From: an uncultured Bacteroidales bacterium
Lineage (GTDB): Bacteria > Bacteroidota > Bacteroidia > Bacteroidales > F082
NCBI GenBank assembly: GCA_900317055.1
Contig: ONFF01000017.1
Coordinates: forward strand, 32,462-96,461
Direction of reading: 5' to 3'
DNA: 64,000 bases
Under the pieces are notes generated by a model, which worked only from the letters and a program-made list of their open reading frames with translations, did not search any database and was not told where the DNA came from. This document shows, one piece after another, positions 52,159-62,400 of this stretch (position 1 is the stretch's first letter; every line of letters begins with the position of its first letter). Position numbers and translations under genes: made by a program.

Positions 52159-55100
52159 CTATTTTTTGCTTGTCGGGAAAATGAGCGTCCTACTTACCGC
52201 CGACTTTGAAATGTAGATGTAGCCTTGGCCTGGCTCAAGGATGTTCATACCCTGTGCTCTCCAACTGCCATTATTGTATCTGATGTTGCCTCCCATGCCT
52301 TTGATGATGTCGCCGTTGACAGCAAATCCAGCGGGTATAACCTGAGCAGGGGTCTTACTCTCTGCGAACGGGAACCCGATCCAAGTCGGGGCATTGGGGG
52401 CAATGGTGATGGGATGGTCGGCAGGGTTGATAGGCTCGCCCGTCAAGGCAATCTCACAATCCTCGGGAGCCACAATCATGTACATCTTGGCCACATCCCA
52501 CACAAAGTTCTGGTCTCTCCAGATCATGTACATCTTGGCCACATCCCACACAAAGTTCTGGTCTCTCCAGCGGCCACCCCTATAAGTGGAGTTACCGTCC
52601 TGTGACTTGATGATAGCACCGGTCGGGTTAGACAAAACATCAAGGAGGGCGTTTTGCAGGTCTTCCTTGGTGATTTCGAGGTAGGTGGAGAACCAGTTGG
52701 TGCCAGCGGATAACGACACCGTTTGGGTAACGCTCTCGTTTTCCACAAACACAGCATAAATCACATGATCTTCAGTCACCTCAAACGAAACCGATGGGGC
52801 GAACGACAGCACATCGTCATTCTCAAACCAGCAGAAGAACTCGAACTGAGGATTGGGATAAGCCGTCAAGGTGGCAGTCATACCATGGATGTAGGATCCA
52901 CCGCCTTCAACAGTGCCTCCATCAGAAGGATAGACAATGGTCGTGACCGTATAGGCATTGTCACTGAAGTTGGCCACCAATGACCTGTTGCCATATACCA
53001 CAAACTGCAGTGTTGGCGATGTGGAAACCACCGCACCATTTTCCGTCCAGTTCACGAAGGTGTAACCCTCCGCAGCTGTAGCCGTCAAGGTGGCAGTAGA
53101 ACCATGCGTATAAGCATGTGCGCCCGACACCGTGCCACCTTCTTCCGGGAAGACTGTGGCATTGACCGCATAACTGTTGATGACAAAATGAGCCGTGTAT
53201 TGGGCCGACTCCGCCACCGTGAAGCCATAACTCGAATTTGTCGACACCACACTGCCGTTTTTCGTCCAGTTAACGAAGGAGTATCCTGTATGGGGCGTAG
53301 CCGTCAAAGTGCAATTCGATCCTATCGTATAGATGCCGGCACCAGTGACCGTGCCACTATTTGCTGGTTCAATGGCCGTGGTGATGTTGCTGCTGTTAGC
53401 CACGAAATTGGCGGTATAGGTCTGGTTTCCCAGCACCGTGAAGCTGTATTCCATTTTGGTGGATACCACTGTGCCGCCATGAGTCCAATTGAGGAAGGCA
53501 TAACTTTCATTGGCCTGAGCCTTCAAGGTGCAAGTCTGTCCGTGGTCGTACCAGCCAGCTCCCGTAACTATACCACTACCCTCAATGTTCACATTGGCTG
53601 TGATGGTCTCAGTATCGGTCAAACTACGGATGGCTCTGACACGACAGTTGCCTGTTTTACTTGAAGAGCTCATGGCAAACGAAGGTGTCCAAGCGTTGCT
53701 GGCCGACTGTTCCGTACTACTCCAATAGGCATCTTCCGTCATGGTGGTGCCACCCGCGTTGACGATGGCTCCCTCGATGATAGGCAAAGCAGCATACAAC
53801 TTGCGCAGCTGACCCGCCGAAGGCAAATACCAGCCGTTGGCATAGTCTGTCTTGCAAGCGGCATATTCCGAATTGTCACTATACCATTGGCGAACCCGAT
53901 TCGTATTGCTTTTTCCTCTCATGTCTTCCAGCAAGTCCATAACGGCACTCGGCGACTGGTTGTCCAAGATGGTCACATCTTCATTAAGGCCCCAAGGGCA
54001 ACCCTCCGAGTCGTCTTCCAAAGCCACCATCAGGCCGCCTATGCCCGAAGGATAGGTGTAGAATATCACACCCGTACTTCCGTCGGCATTGTGGACGATG
54101 CTACCAATACTATTTTCCCTGACAAAGACAGCCACCAATGTGCGCGTCCTTGTAAACTCAAAGGTGTAATAACGGTCGTATGATACCGTACAGCCATCTT
54201 CTTCCCAGTGGTCGAAGGCATAGTTCGGCTTTGGTGTGGCCAAAACGCTGACAGAAGCCCCAATTTCATAATTTCCTCCTCCTGCAACACTACCGAAAGC
54301 CACATTGTTGGCCATGACTCTCACGACATTTGTATTGGAGCAGTTGAAGGTACGAATAGCCCTAACACGCCTCGATGAAGTCTTGCTTGCATTGCTCATG
54401 GCGAACATGGGTGAAAAGGCATCTGAAGTGTTGTATTCGGAACTGCTCCAGTAGGCATCTTCTGTCAACAGGGTGCCGCCCGCATTGAGGATGGATTCCT
54501 CAATCATAGGCAGGGCTGCATAGAGTTTGCGCAGTTGTCCTGCCGCAGGAAGATACCAGCCATTGTCGAAGTCGACCACCGAAGCTGCATAGTCATTGTT
54601 TGTCCCCAACACCTTTCGGATGAGGTCTGTGTTGCGGTAACCCGAAACATCCTCCAATGCGCGAATATCATTGTAAAGCATATCGGGCATCGCATTGATG
54701 TTGGTGGTCGGTCCCCATTGGCAACCCTCCGAGGCATCCTCCAAGGCTACCATCCAGCCCTCTGTGCCCTCGGCGTTCTGATAGAACACCACACCCGTGC
54801 TGCCGTCAGCATTGTGGACAATTTCACCCACCGTGCCCGCCACCCTGAAGTTGGCTACCAAGACACGGTTGCGCGTAAACGGGAACTGGTAAGTGGCATC
54901 ATAGGAGACAGCCAAACCATCTTCAGTCCACGACTCGAACACAAAGCCTTCGTTGGCTACTGCACTCACCGTCACAGTCGCATTATAATCGTAAGTACCT
55001 GACCCCGAAGCTGTTCCCATGATAGTGTCTTGTGACTTGGCCACCAAGGAATGGATGCCCGAAGGCAGGAACTTCCTGATAGCCCTTACGCGACAGGTTG

Positions 55101-58100
55101 AAGTCTTGTTGGTGTTGCCCATACTGAACATCGGCGTGGAAGCACTAGTGGTGGAATACTCCGTGCTACTCCAATAGGTGCCTTCGGTCAAGGTGCTGCC
55201 TCCCGCCCTGACCAAAGCGGTCTCAATCAAAGGCAGGGCAGCGTAGAGCTTGCGCAACTCGCCCGCCGCAGGCAGATACCAGCCGTTTTCATAGTCCACT
55301 ACACCAGCAGCATAAACTGTTGAATCAGCATTTTGTGCTGTTCTTATAAGACCTGTATTGTGAAAACCTGAGACATCTTCCAAAGCTGAAATGCCATTGA
55401 GAGGCCTGTCGTTCAATGGAATGATGTTGCTGTTAGTTCCCCATTGGCAACCTTGCGAGGCATCTTCCAAAGCCACCATCAAGCCTTCGGTGCCGTCGGT
55501 GTTGACATAAAACACCACACCATCGCTACCATCGGCATTGTGAATTACGGTACCAATGCCGCCTGATACCACAAAGTGGGCAATCAACCTACGGCTATGC
55601 GTGAAAGTGAATGTATAAACATGGTTATACGACACAGGCAGCCCCTCTTCCGACCAATGGTCGAACTTATAGCCAGGTTTAGGAGTGGCTACCACAGCCG
55701 CGTTTTCACCGTAGGAATACACACCATTATGATAGTTCATCACTTCGCCTCGGGTGGGGCTGTCGGGCATGGCGAGAATCGTATTGTCCTGAGGCGAATA
55801 GTAGTTGCGTATGGCTCTCACCCTACGGTTGCTGCTCTTGCTTGAGTTGCTCATGGCAAACATGGGCGAAGCCGCATTGGCGCTGGAGTATTCAGTGCTG
55901 CTCCAATAGGTGTCCTCGCTGATGGTGCTGCCTCCATGCTGATACAACACGGAATCGATGAAAGGCAGGGCGGAATAGAGCTTGCGCAGTTGTCCCGCCG
56001 AGGGCAGATACCAGCCGTGGTCGAAATCGACTTGCGAAGCTGCATAGTCGTTTTCGGTGCCGAGTTCCGTCCGGATGAGACCCGTATTCCTGAAGCCCGA
56101 AAGGTCTTCTAAAGCAACCACATTGTCACAAGTGCGATCAGGCAAGAGTTGGACGTTGGTGGTCGGCCCCCATTGGCAACCTTCCGAAGCTTCATCCATT
56201 GCCACCATCCATCCTACTCCCGATGCGTCGAAATGGTAAAGCACGCCTTGGCTGCCATCGGCATTGGTGACCACGCTACCGATGCCCGACTGCGTACTGA
56301 CGAAAGTAGCTGTGAGGTTGCGGTCAGAATTAGCATTGAACATATAGTTGTTGCTGGTGGCTACCACTTCGCCGTTTTCTACCCAACCATTGAAGCGGTA
56401 TCCACTATTGGCATGGGCCGAGACCGTAACCACGCTCCCAGCTGGATAAGTACCATCTCCACTGATGGTGCCGCCTGCGGTTGGTAAAGCGTTGAGAGTG
56501 ATGGTGTAGTTCGCTGGTAAAAACTTGGCAATTAAATTCCTATTTTCCGATACAGCAAAAGTAAAACAAGGATCATCTGACACCTTTATTGTTGGCACAC
56601 CTAACACCGACTTATACCATCCGTGAAAAGCATAGCCCAAATTAGGTGTAGCGGTTACTGTACAGGTTGAATTATACGCAAATAAACCGCCTCCTGTCAC
56701 CGTTCCACCAGGGATAATGTTTGAAGAAACTTCGATTTTGTATCCGTATGTAAATGAAATCGTATTCCCAGCTTCGGAAATGTCAAAAATGGAAATGCTT
56801 CTGTCGGGTGTTCCGTCTGAAAGGCAAGGTGACGGATTGGTACTTTGATTAAACCTGACTCTTCCCGATTCCGAACTAAAAAATGCTTGACTCAATTGAC
56901 CATTATTAGTCAAAGTACCGCCAGGCCTAAAGACATACAATTCATCGTACATACCTTGAGCGGGATATGCGCCAAGGTTTCCTTGATAGTCCTCTTCCCC
57001 ATCACCATTGTAGTCCTTAGACTCCTCATTGACTCTATATATAACCAATCCCTTACCGTATGTATTTTCATCAAATAATACGGTATTGTCTCTATACTCC
57101 AAAACATAGTATTGATTAGGATTGCTTGAAGCAATTTTATATGCATTGGCATTTTGCGTACTATGGCTACTCAGTGTTTGAAGGGTATAAACACCAGGTT
57201 GGGTTATAGTAGGAATCTCATCTATCCAATTCAGGTATTTCCATTTGATGTATGCGCTAGTGTTGCTGATTTCTTGACCCGTAAAACCATTATTTGCACT
57301 TCCACACATAATGTCCCATCGACCTAATGGATCAGGATTGTCAGGATAGTCTTGAATTCCTTTGCTATGATAGAAATCTGGAGCGCCAAAGACATGTGTC
57401 AACTCATGACAAAATGTGTTCAAATAAAACCTATTGGACTTTAGCAGTTCAAAGGTGTATAAGTGAGGTTTTTTCCCATTAATCCTAACCTGGGTATCAT
57501 TATCAAACCACCATTCATGCGGCCAAAACAAATCACCCCAGCCATCCACATCAGTATTGACAGCAAATGTAATAATATCAACTATATCATCATTATTGTA
57601 ATCTATATTCAATGAATTTGGAATGGGATAATTACTATTGACATAGGCAATGGCAGCATTCAACAATTGAATTTCTCTTTCTCTTCTTTCTGTATCATCC
57701 TGATAACCGAGTAAATTCAAAAGACTATGAGGTTGATAATAAGCCTTCGGAATAGGACAGACATAAGATACTATTTGGCTTCCTTCAGGAGTAGGATAAT
57801 ATGACGAGACTAAATGGGTTTTATCATATGAAACCGTCTTAAAATAATTGTAAACTGAACGAGCTCCAGTAGTTGTCGAGTTGAACATATAGTCCACATC
57901 ACTAAAGCTATTTGTGATGATAGGATCATCAACAAACGATATAAAGATGACAATATGGTTGATATTGCCACGATTTGTATTTGGACTTCTGTTAAGCGAT
58001 ACATTGTAAGTATGCAGCCGATCCCATTCCCGCCTTCTCTGAAAGTATTCCTCATCAGATATAGTAAGCCTAGGCCGTATGCCTTTTTCTGACGGATTTA

Positions 58101-58380
58101 TCGTTCCATAAACATAGTTTGAGGCCACCAGTTTATTGTCCGTCTTAACAGCATAAACATAGTATCCTGTTACAGGATGTTGCAAGATGGTGTAACCATC
58201 TGCATCATGCACATAATGGTAAAATTCGTCGCCTGTTGCAAAAAGGTGTAGCGTGTCGCCATTGGGCTGCACAACGGTTACCGGAACATTGTCCAGCCAT
58301 GCCGCCCAAGCCGCCCCTCCCCAAGCCATCGCCAACACCAACAACAGCCACCGAATCGGCAGTTTGTAAATCGTTCTCAT
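52159..58380 (-). CDS. Secreted M6-like metalloprotease with alternating InlB and Lcl domains and shared C-terminal module
   Basis: 2073 residues with a signal peptide (LLLVLAMAWGGAAWA). The protease region (about 27-545) is paralogous to the protein at 21714, with zinc site HELTHVFGAPD at 325-335. Nine InlB-like repeats (GGTVTGGG..Y..GSTCTVTATP..GY.F..W) are seen. Two follow the protease, three alternate with four Lcl/DUF1566-like domains (start NADGS, core GWYLPSAGQLRKLYAALP, YWSST and RRVRAIR), and four precede the C-terminus. The shared C-terminal module is terminal but contains an extra copy of 16 residues (WRDQNFVWDVAKMYMI). It starts 27 bases after the gene for a single-Lcl protein, so the two form an operon. 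A large exported protease-adhesin is the best guess. Confidence 0.88.
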   Translation of the reverse strand: MRTIYKLPIRWLLLVLAMAWGGAAWAAWLDNVPVTVVQPNGDTLHLFATGDEFYHYVHDADGYTILQHPVTGYYVYAVKTDNKLVASNYVYGTINPSEKGIRPRLTISDEEYFQRRREWDRLHTYNVSLNRSPNTNRGNINHIVIFISFVDDPIITNSFSDVDYMFNSTTTGARSVYNYFKTVSYDKTHLVSSYYPTPEGSQIVSYVCPIPKAYYQPHSLLNLLGYQDDTERREREIQLLNAAIAYVNSNYPIPNSLNIDYNNDDIVDIITFAVNTDVDGWGDLFWPHEWWFDNDTQVRINGKKPHLYTFELLKSNRFYLNTFCHELTHVFGAPDFYHSKGIQDYPDNPDPLGRWDIMCGSANNGFTGQEISNTSAYIKWKYLNWIDEIPTITQPGVYTLQTLSSHSTQNANAYKIASSNPNQYYVLEYRDNTVLFDENTYGKGLVIYRVNEESKDYNGDGEEDYQGNLGAYPAQGMYDELYVFRPGGTLTNNGQLSQAFFSSESGRVRFNQSTNPSPCLSDGTPDRSISIFDISEAGNTISFTYGYKIEVSSNIIPGGTVTGGGLFAYNSTCTVTATPNLGYAFHGWYKSVLGVPTIKVSDDPCFTFAVSENRNLIAKFLPANYTITLNALPTAGGTISGDGTYPAGSVVTVSAHANSGYRFNGWVENGEVVATSNNYMFNANSDRNLTATFVSTQSGIGSVVTNADGSQGVLYHFDASGVGWMVAMDEASEGCQWGPTTNVQLLPDRTCDNVVALEDLSGFRNTGLIRTELGTENDYAASQVDFDHGWYLPSAGQLRKLYSALPFIDSVLYQHGGSTISEDTYWSSTEYSSANAASPMFAMSNSSKSSNRRVRAIRNYYSPQDNTILAMPDSPTRGEVMNYHNGVYSYGENAAVVATPKPGYKFDHWSEEGLPVSYNHVYTFTFTHSRRLIAHFVVSGGIGTVIHNADGSDGVVFYVNTDGTEGLMVALEDASQGCQWGTNSNIIPLNDRPLNGISALEDVSGFHNTGLIRTAQNADSTVYAAGVVDYENGWYLPAAGELRKLYAALPLIETALVRAGGSTLTEGTYWSSTEYSTTSASTPMFSMGNTNKTSTCRVRAIRKFLPSGIHSLVAKSQDTIMGTASGSGTYDYNATVTVSAVANEGFVFESWTEDGLAVSYDATYQFPFTRNRVLVANFRVAGTVGEIVHNADGSTGVVFYQNAEGTEGWMVALEDASEGCQWGPTTNINAMPDMLYNDIRALEDVSGYRNTDLIRKVLGTNNDYAASVVDFDNGWYLPAAGQLRKLYAALPMIEESILNAGGTLLTEDAYWSSSEYNTSDAFSPMFAMSNASKTSSRRVRAIRTFNCSNTNVVRVMANNVAFGSVAGGGNYEIGASVSVLATPKPNYAFDHWEEDGCTVSYDRYYTFEFTRTRTLVAVFVRENSIGSIVHNADGSTGVIFYTYPSGIGGLMVALEDDSEGCPWGLNEDVTILDNQSPSAVMDLLEDMRGKSNTNRVRQWYSDNSEYAACKTDYANGWYLPSAGQLRKLYAALPIIEGAIVNAGGTTMTEDAYWSSTEQSASNAWTPSFAMSSSSKTGNCRVRAIRSLTDTETITANVNIEGSGIVTGAGWYDHGQTCTLKAQANESYAFLNWTHGGTVVSTKMEYSFTVLGNQTYTANFVANSSNITTAIEPANSGTVTGAGIYTIGSNCTLTATPHTGYSFVNWTKNGSVVSTNSSYGFTVAESAQYTAHFVINSYAVNATVFPEEGGTVSGAHAYTHGSTATLTATAAEGYTFVNWTENGAVVSTSPTLQFVVYGNRSLVANFSDNAYTVTTIVYPSDGGTVEGGGSYIHGMTATLTAYPNPQFEFFCWFENDDVLSFAPSVSFEVTEDHVIYAVFVENESVTQTVSLSAGTNWFSTYLEITKEDLQNALLDVLSNPTGAIIKSQDGNSTYRGGRWRDQNFVWDVAKMYMIWRDQNFVWDVAKMYMIVAPEDCEIALTGEPINPADHPITIAPNAPTWIGFPFAESKTPAQVIPAGFAVNGDIIKGMGGNIRYNNGSWRAQGMNILEPGQGYIYISKSAVSRTLIFPTSKK
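52162..52705 (-). repeat. C-terminal module copy 5 (coding, with internal duplication)
   Basis: Encodes WFSTYLEITKEDLQ to RTLIFPTSKK. It is 48 bases longer than the other copies. Confidence 0.92.
52475..52570. repeat. Exact 48-base tandem duplication inside module copy 5
   Basis: Bases 52475-52522 and 52523-52570 are identical and encode WRDQNFVWDVAKMYMI twice, in frame. The six other copies have it once. Confidence 0.97.
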
Positions 58381-58407
58381 ATCAAACGGTTTTTATTGGG
58401 ACTATGG

Positions 58408-59040
58408 TTAAAAATTGCGGACGGCACGAATACGCAGGCTTATGTCTTTACCGTCATTAGTGATTTCATTATTGCTATAAGTGAACACTCCTCCTGTACC
58501 TCCCAAACGCCATGCACCATTGGAACCGTACTCGGTGGATGACCAGTACCTCCAAGTTGAGGACTCAAAAACCAAACCGTCCGCAATCCTGAGGCTAGCA
58601 TTAACCTCTATAAGGTTACCATAGAGAAAGTTAAACTGTCCGATAGAAGGCACATACCAACCATTCTCAAAATCAACGGCATAGAAGGCAGGATGATCGG
58701 TGCTGTGTTGGCGCACGACAAGAGTGTTATAGTAGCCGTCAAGGTCATAGATGGCTTGGCGCGGGTTGGTGTAGTTAGGCAAAGGCGTGTCGGAATTACG
58801 GCCGCCCCATTTATAACTTCCAGCATCCTGCAAAGCCACAGCCCATCCATGTTGCCCCGTGTTATCCACATAGAACACCACGCCAATAGCGGTGGCACCA
58901 GAGGAGGAATAGTTGGCGGGGCTAATAATGGCATTGCCCTCGCAGAGGATGTCGCCCACATGCACCTGGGCGGTCAGGGTGGGCACTGCAACCGTCATCA
59001 GGAGTGCCAGAGTCAATTGTTTTAGTAAGTTTTTACGCAT
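58408..59040 (-). CDS. Small secreted single Lcl/DUF1566-type protein
   Basis: 210 residues from the ATG at 59040 (an upstream ATG at 59070 would put non-signal residues before the signal peptide). Signal peptide LLKQLTLALLMTVAVPTLTA, then one domain with VGDILCEGNAII, VVFYVDNTGQHGWAVAL, GWYVPSIGQFNFLY, YWSSTEYG and SLRIRAVRNF. The domain is the same type as the four in the following protein. It lies 27 bases before that gene and shares its promoter. Lcl-type domains bind glycosaminoglycans or collagen in Legionella; here the ligand is unknown. Confidence 0.82.
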   Translation of the reverse strand: MRKNLLKQLTLALLMTVAVPTLTAQVHVGDILCEGNAIISPANYSSSGATAIGVVFYVDNTGQHGWAVALQDAGSYKWGGRNSDTPLPNYTNPRQAIYDLDGYYNTLVVRQHSTDHPAFYAVDFENGWYVPSIGQFNFLYGNLIEVNASLRIADGLVFESSTWRYWSSTEYGSNGAWRLGGTGGVFTYSNNEITNDGKDISLRIRAVRNF

Positions 59041-59098
59041 AATGTTTAGATTTAAGGATTTAAGATTCAAAATTTAAAATTCAAAGATTCAGGGATTG

Positions 59099-59160
59099 GC
59101 TCTCAGCTTTCAGCTAGTCTCAACTGAGCTGATAGCTTACGGCTTATAGCTTAAAGCTTT
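59099..59160. repeat. AGC-rich micro-repeat in the leader of the Lcl-M6 operon
   Basis: CTCTCAGCTTTCAGCTAG and AGCTGATAGC/GGCTTATAGC/TTAAAGC units of about seven bases; same class as 49069 and 49887. Confidence 0.6.
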
Positions 59161-59164
59161 TCAT

Positions 59165-59225
59165 TATTTCAAGATCCAAAATTCAACAATCAACAATCAA
59201 CGATTCAACAATCAACAATTCAACA
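59165..59225. repeat. CAACAAT tandem micro-repeat
   Basis: Degenerate tandem units CAACAAT/CAACGAT/CAACATC downstream of the promoter and upstream of the single-Lcl gene; resembles the CTGAACAA repeat at 20219. Together with 59099-59160 and the promoter at 59242 it fills the 397-base intergenic region. Confidence 0.75.
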
Positions 59226-59241
59226 TCTCACAAAGATTGGG

Positions 59242-59272
59242 CAAAGTTAGAAAAAGAATGGTTTTGAACAAA
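59242..59272 (-). promoter_or_regulatory. Promoter of the single-Lcl/M6 operon
   Basis: Minus strand TTTG (59272-59269), 19-base spacer, TAACTTTG (59249-59242), matching the Bacteroidota consensus. It gives an about 200-base leader. The regulatory palindrome of D, E and the kinase gene is absent. Confidence 0.65.
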
Positions 59273-59375
59273 AGATTTGAAGATTTTTTATAATTTGGCG
59301 GTTGAATTCCAACATTAGAGCGTCATGACCAAATATCCCATCGGCTAGCAGAATTTCCATAATACAATCCTGCCC

Positions 59376-59410
59376 AAAAAACGGCCGCCCTCCTCCGAGA
59401 GCGGCCGTTT
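59376..59410 (-). terminator. Array terminator, C10 protease J
   Basis: Same hairpin as 52097-52131 with a T-run, 28 bases after the stop. Confidence 0.92.
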
Positions 59411-59437
59411 GGCATTCTAATGGTTGTTGATATAATC

Positions 59438-62400
59438 CTATTTCACGCTTGTCGGGAAAACAAGTGTCCTGCTTACCGCTGACTTTGAATTGTAGATGTA
59501 GCCTTTTCCTGGCTCAAGGCTGTTCATACCCTGAGCTCTCCAACTGCCGTTATTGTATCTGATGTTGCCTCCCATGCCTTTGATGATGTCGCCATTGACG
59601 GCAAATCCAGCGGGGATAGCCTGAGCGGGAGTCTTGCTCTCGGCGAACGGGAACCCGATCCATGTGGAGACATTGGGAGCAATGGTGATGGGATGCTCGG
59701 CTGGGTTGATAGGCTCGCCCGTCAAGGTAATCACACAATCCTCGGGAGCCACAATCATGTACATCTTGGCCACATCCCACACGAAGTTCTGGTCTCTCCA
59801 GCGGCCACCCCTATAAGTGGAGTTGCCGTCCTGTGACTTGATGATAGCACCAGTCGGGTTAGACAAAACGTCAAGGAGAGCGTTTTGCAGGTCTTCTTTG
59901 GTGATTTCGAGGTAGGTGGAGAACCAGTTGGTGCCGGCATCCAACATGATGGATTGCTGTACCACCCCCGGCTTTTCGATGCAATCGGACCAAACGATTT
60001 CGGGAACTTCTTCGACATAGGCTCGGATCATCCAGCCTTTGCCGGATAGACCAAAATTGGCAAGATCATGCCAAGCGCTGCCATCAAAGCTAATCCAACG
60101 GTTGTTGGCTTCTCCCTTATCGATGCAAGTGTTGGCAGGATGAGCATCACCACTCTGATAGAATATAATCCACAAATTCTGGGCAGGATCAATGACCACA
60201 GGGTTTATAAAAGTAATCTCGTGGAAAGCACTGCCACCAATAGGGGCGAAATCCTGAGTATATAGTAACGTTTCAGGAGCATTATCGCCACCAGAATAGA
60301 CATTGAGGGTAATCTCTCCACTATTATTGCTGTTCTCATAAAGAGCCACCTTAGTCAGCCTATTCTCGGTCAACATACTGGCCGGGAACATGGTACCCCA
60401 ATACATAGTACCACCCACACCCAAACTGGAAACACAAGATCCATCGTCATAATAAAGCCATCCGTCACGATTTCTCATCTGGGAAGGCTCACCATAAGCA
60501 CTGTTATTGACGACAGGGGGCACCAAATCAGCAGCATCAACTGTACGGTTATTCAAAGCCATAGGAGCCTCAAGCCATTGGATTTCTCCAGACTCACCTC
60601 TCCTATTCACTACACTGACGGCATATCTATAACTGCCTTCTGCCAATGCCGACCATCCATTGTCAATATATTGGTTTCCCGTCACGTTTTCTGCAATCAG
60701 TTCTTCTTCGCTTCCGTCGCAATGAGCGCGATAAACACAATACTTCACGGGTTCAGTTTTCGAAGGATTGTCTTTCCCAACGGAAGGTCCAGTCCAGTAC
60801 ACTCTTACACACTGACTATTGGAATTGTTCACATTTGGATAATAGTCAACAAAAACATGCAAGTCCGATGAATTGAAATTAGCCACATAGGTGGCATTCT
60901 CCGTAACATTGAAACTATAGGTGGCATTGGTAGAAACCGTTACTCCGTTCTTGGTCCAGTTCACGAAATAGAAGCCCTCGCTAGCTGTGGCTCTGAGCGT
61001 ACAGGTCTGACCCGAAAAGTATGACCCCATGCCTGTTACCGTACCGCCTACGCTTGGGGTGGCCGAGGCCGAAATGGTGTATGGAGTGCCCGTCCCTATT
61101 TGTACCGTGACTTGATTGGAAGCAGCTGTTTCCCCTGCATAATAATTGGTTTTTACACTATAGTCATATATACCCGGTGCCAGGTTATTGTCGCTATAAC
61201 TGGTGGTGCTCACATTGTTGGCAATGCTTGTGCCGTTCCTATACAAATTATAGGTATAGATGCCATCAGTGAGATAGGTATGAATAAGAAAAGCTACGCC
61301 GCTATCAATACTAACCCAAGAAGATGGGGCATTGGAATAATAATTGCCATTGTCACCAGAATATGTACAAAATGCTGCAGCGCAAGAAATGCCACTAACA
61401 TCATGGAAAAACACCCAATAGTCCTGTGATGTGTCAATTTGGATTTTTTCAAACAGATCAATATCAAACCAGCCATCAGATGCTATCCAAACAGATTGTT
61501 GACGAACGAGTGTTTGAGGATGCCCATTTATAGTTCCTTCATAGACAAGCACTTCATAGGAACCAGCCACTCTCGCATATAAAGACACTTTATAAATAGA
61601 CATATTGGAATAGGCGAGCAAACTCTCTGCCGGATAACGATGCCCCCAATAAGTGCCACCGTTATTATAGCCAAAAAAGCCATTGAAATCATCACTTCCA
61701 TAGTTCAACATTACAGACGGCGTTTCTGGATAACACCAATTGGGTTCAGACCAAGACAATTCAACGGTATTTCCCGATACAGAGGCTTGTAAATCCTCAA
61801 CAACAGGTGTCGTAAATGGAATCGTGATATTGACTGGCACCGACGATTCCGACAGATCGCCAAATTCATCAACTCCTTTCACAAAGTAGCTCAATTCTCC
61901 TGCAACTGGCCGATTGTCATAAAAAGATGTTTGGTTAATGCTGTACTCCAAAACGCCATTATTGCAATACACATTATAGGCCACTGCACCTTCACAGGGC
62001 ATCCATGAAAGCTGTATGCCTCCTTCAACCTGTTCGGCTGTCAGGTTGGTAGGAGCGGGAAAAATGATGGTGACAGGCGCATAATTGGATGGCCATGAAG
62101 GGATTCCATTTTCATCTATACATCTGACATAATAAGTAGTAGTACCATAACCGATATGAACATCAAGATAAGATGTTTCGCTCCCTGAATTTGTTGTATA
62201 AATTAATGAGCCATTTCGGTAAACCTTGTAACGAACTGCATTGCTAACCACATTCCAACTCAATTGGGCATTTCTGACCCCAGGTCCTGTTATGAGCTCA
62301 GCAGTAAGCTGTGGAGCTTCAGCAGCACTTTCTGGACTGGGCTGGGCACCGAACAAGGCTTGTTGGTTATTGTTGAATTCTCCTACCGAACCCGACCCAA

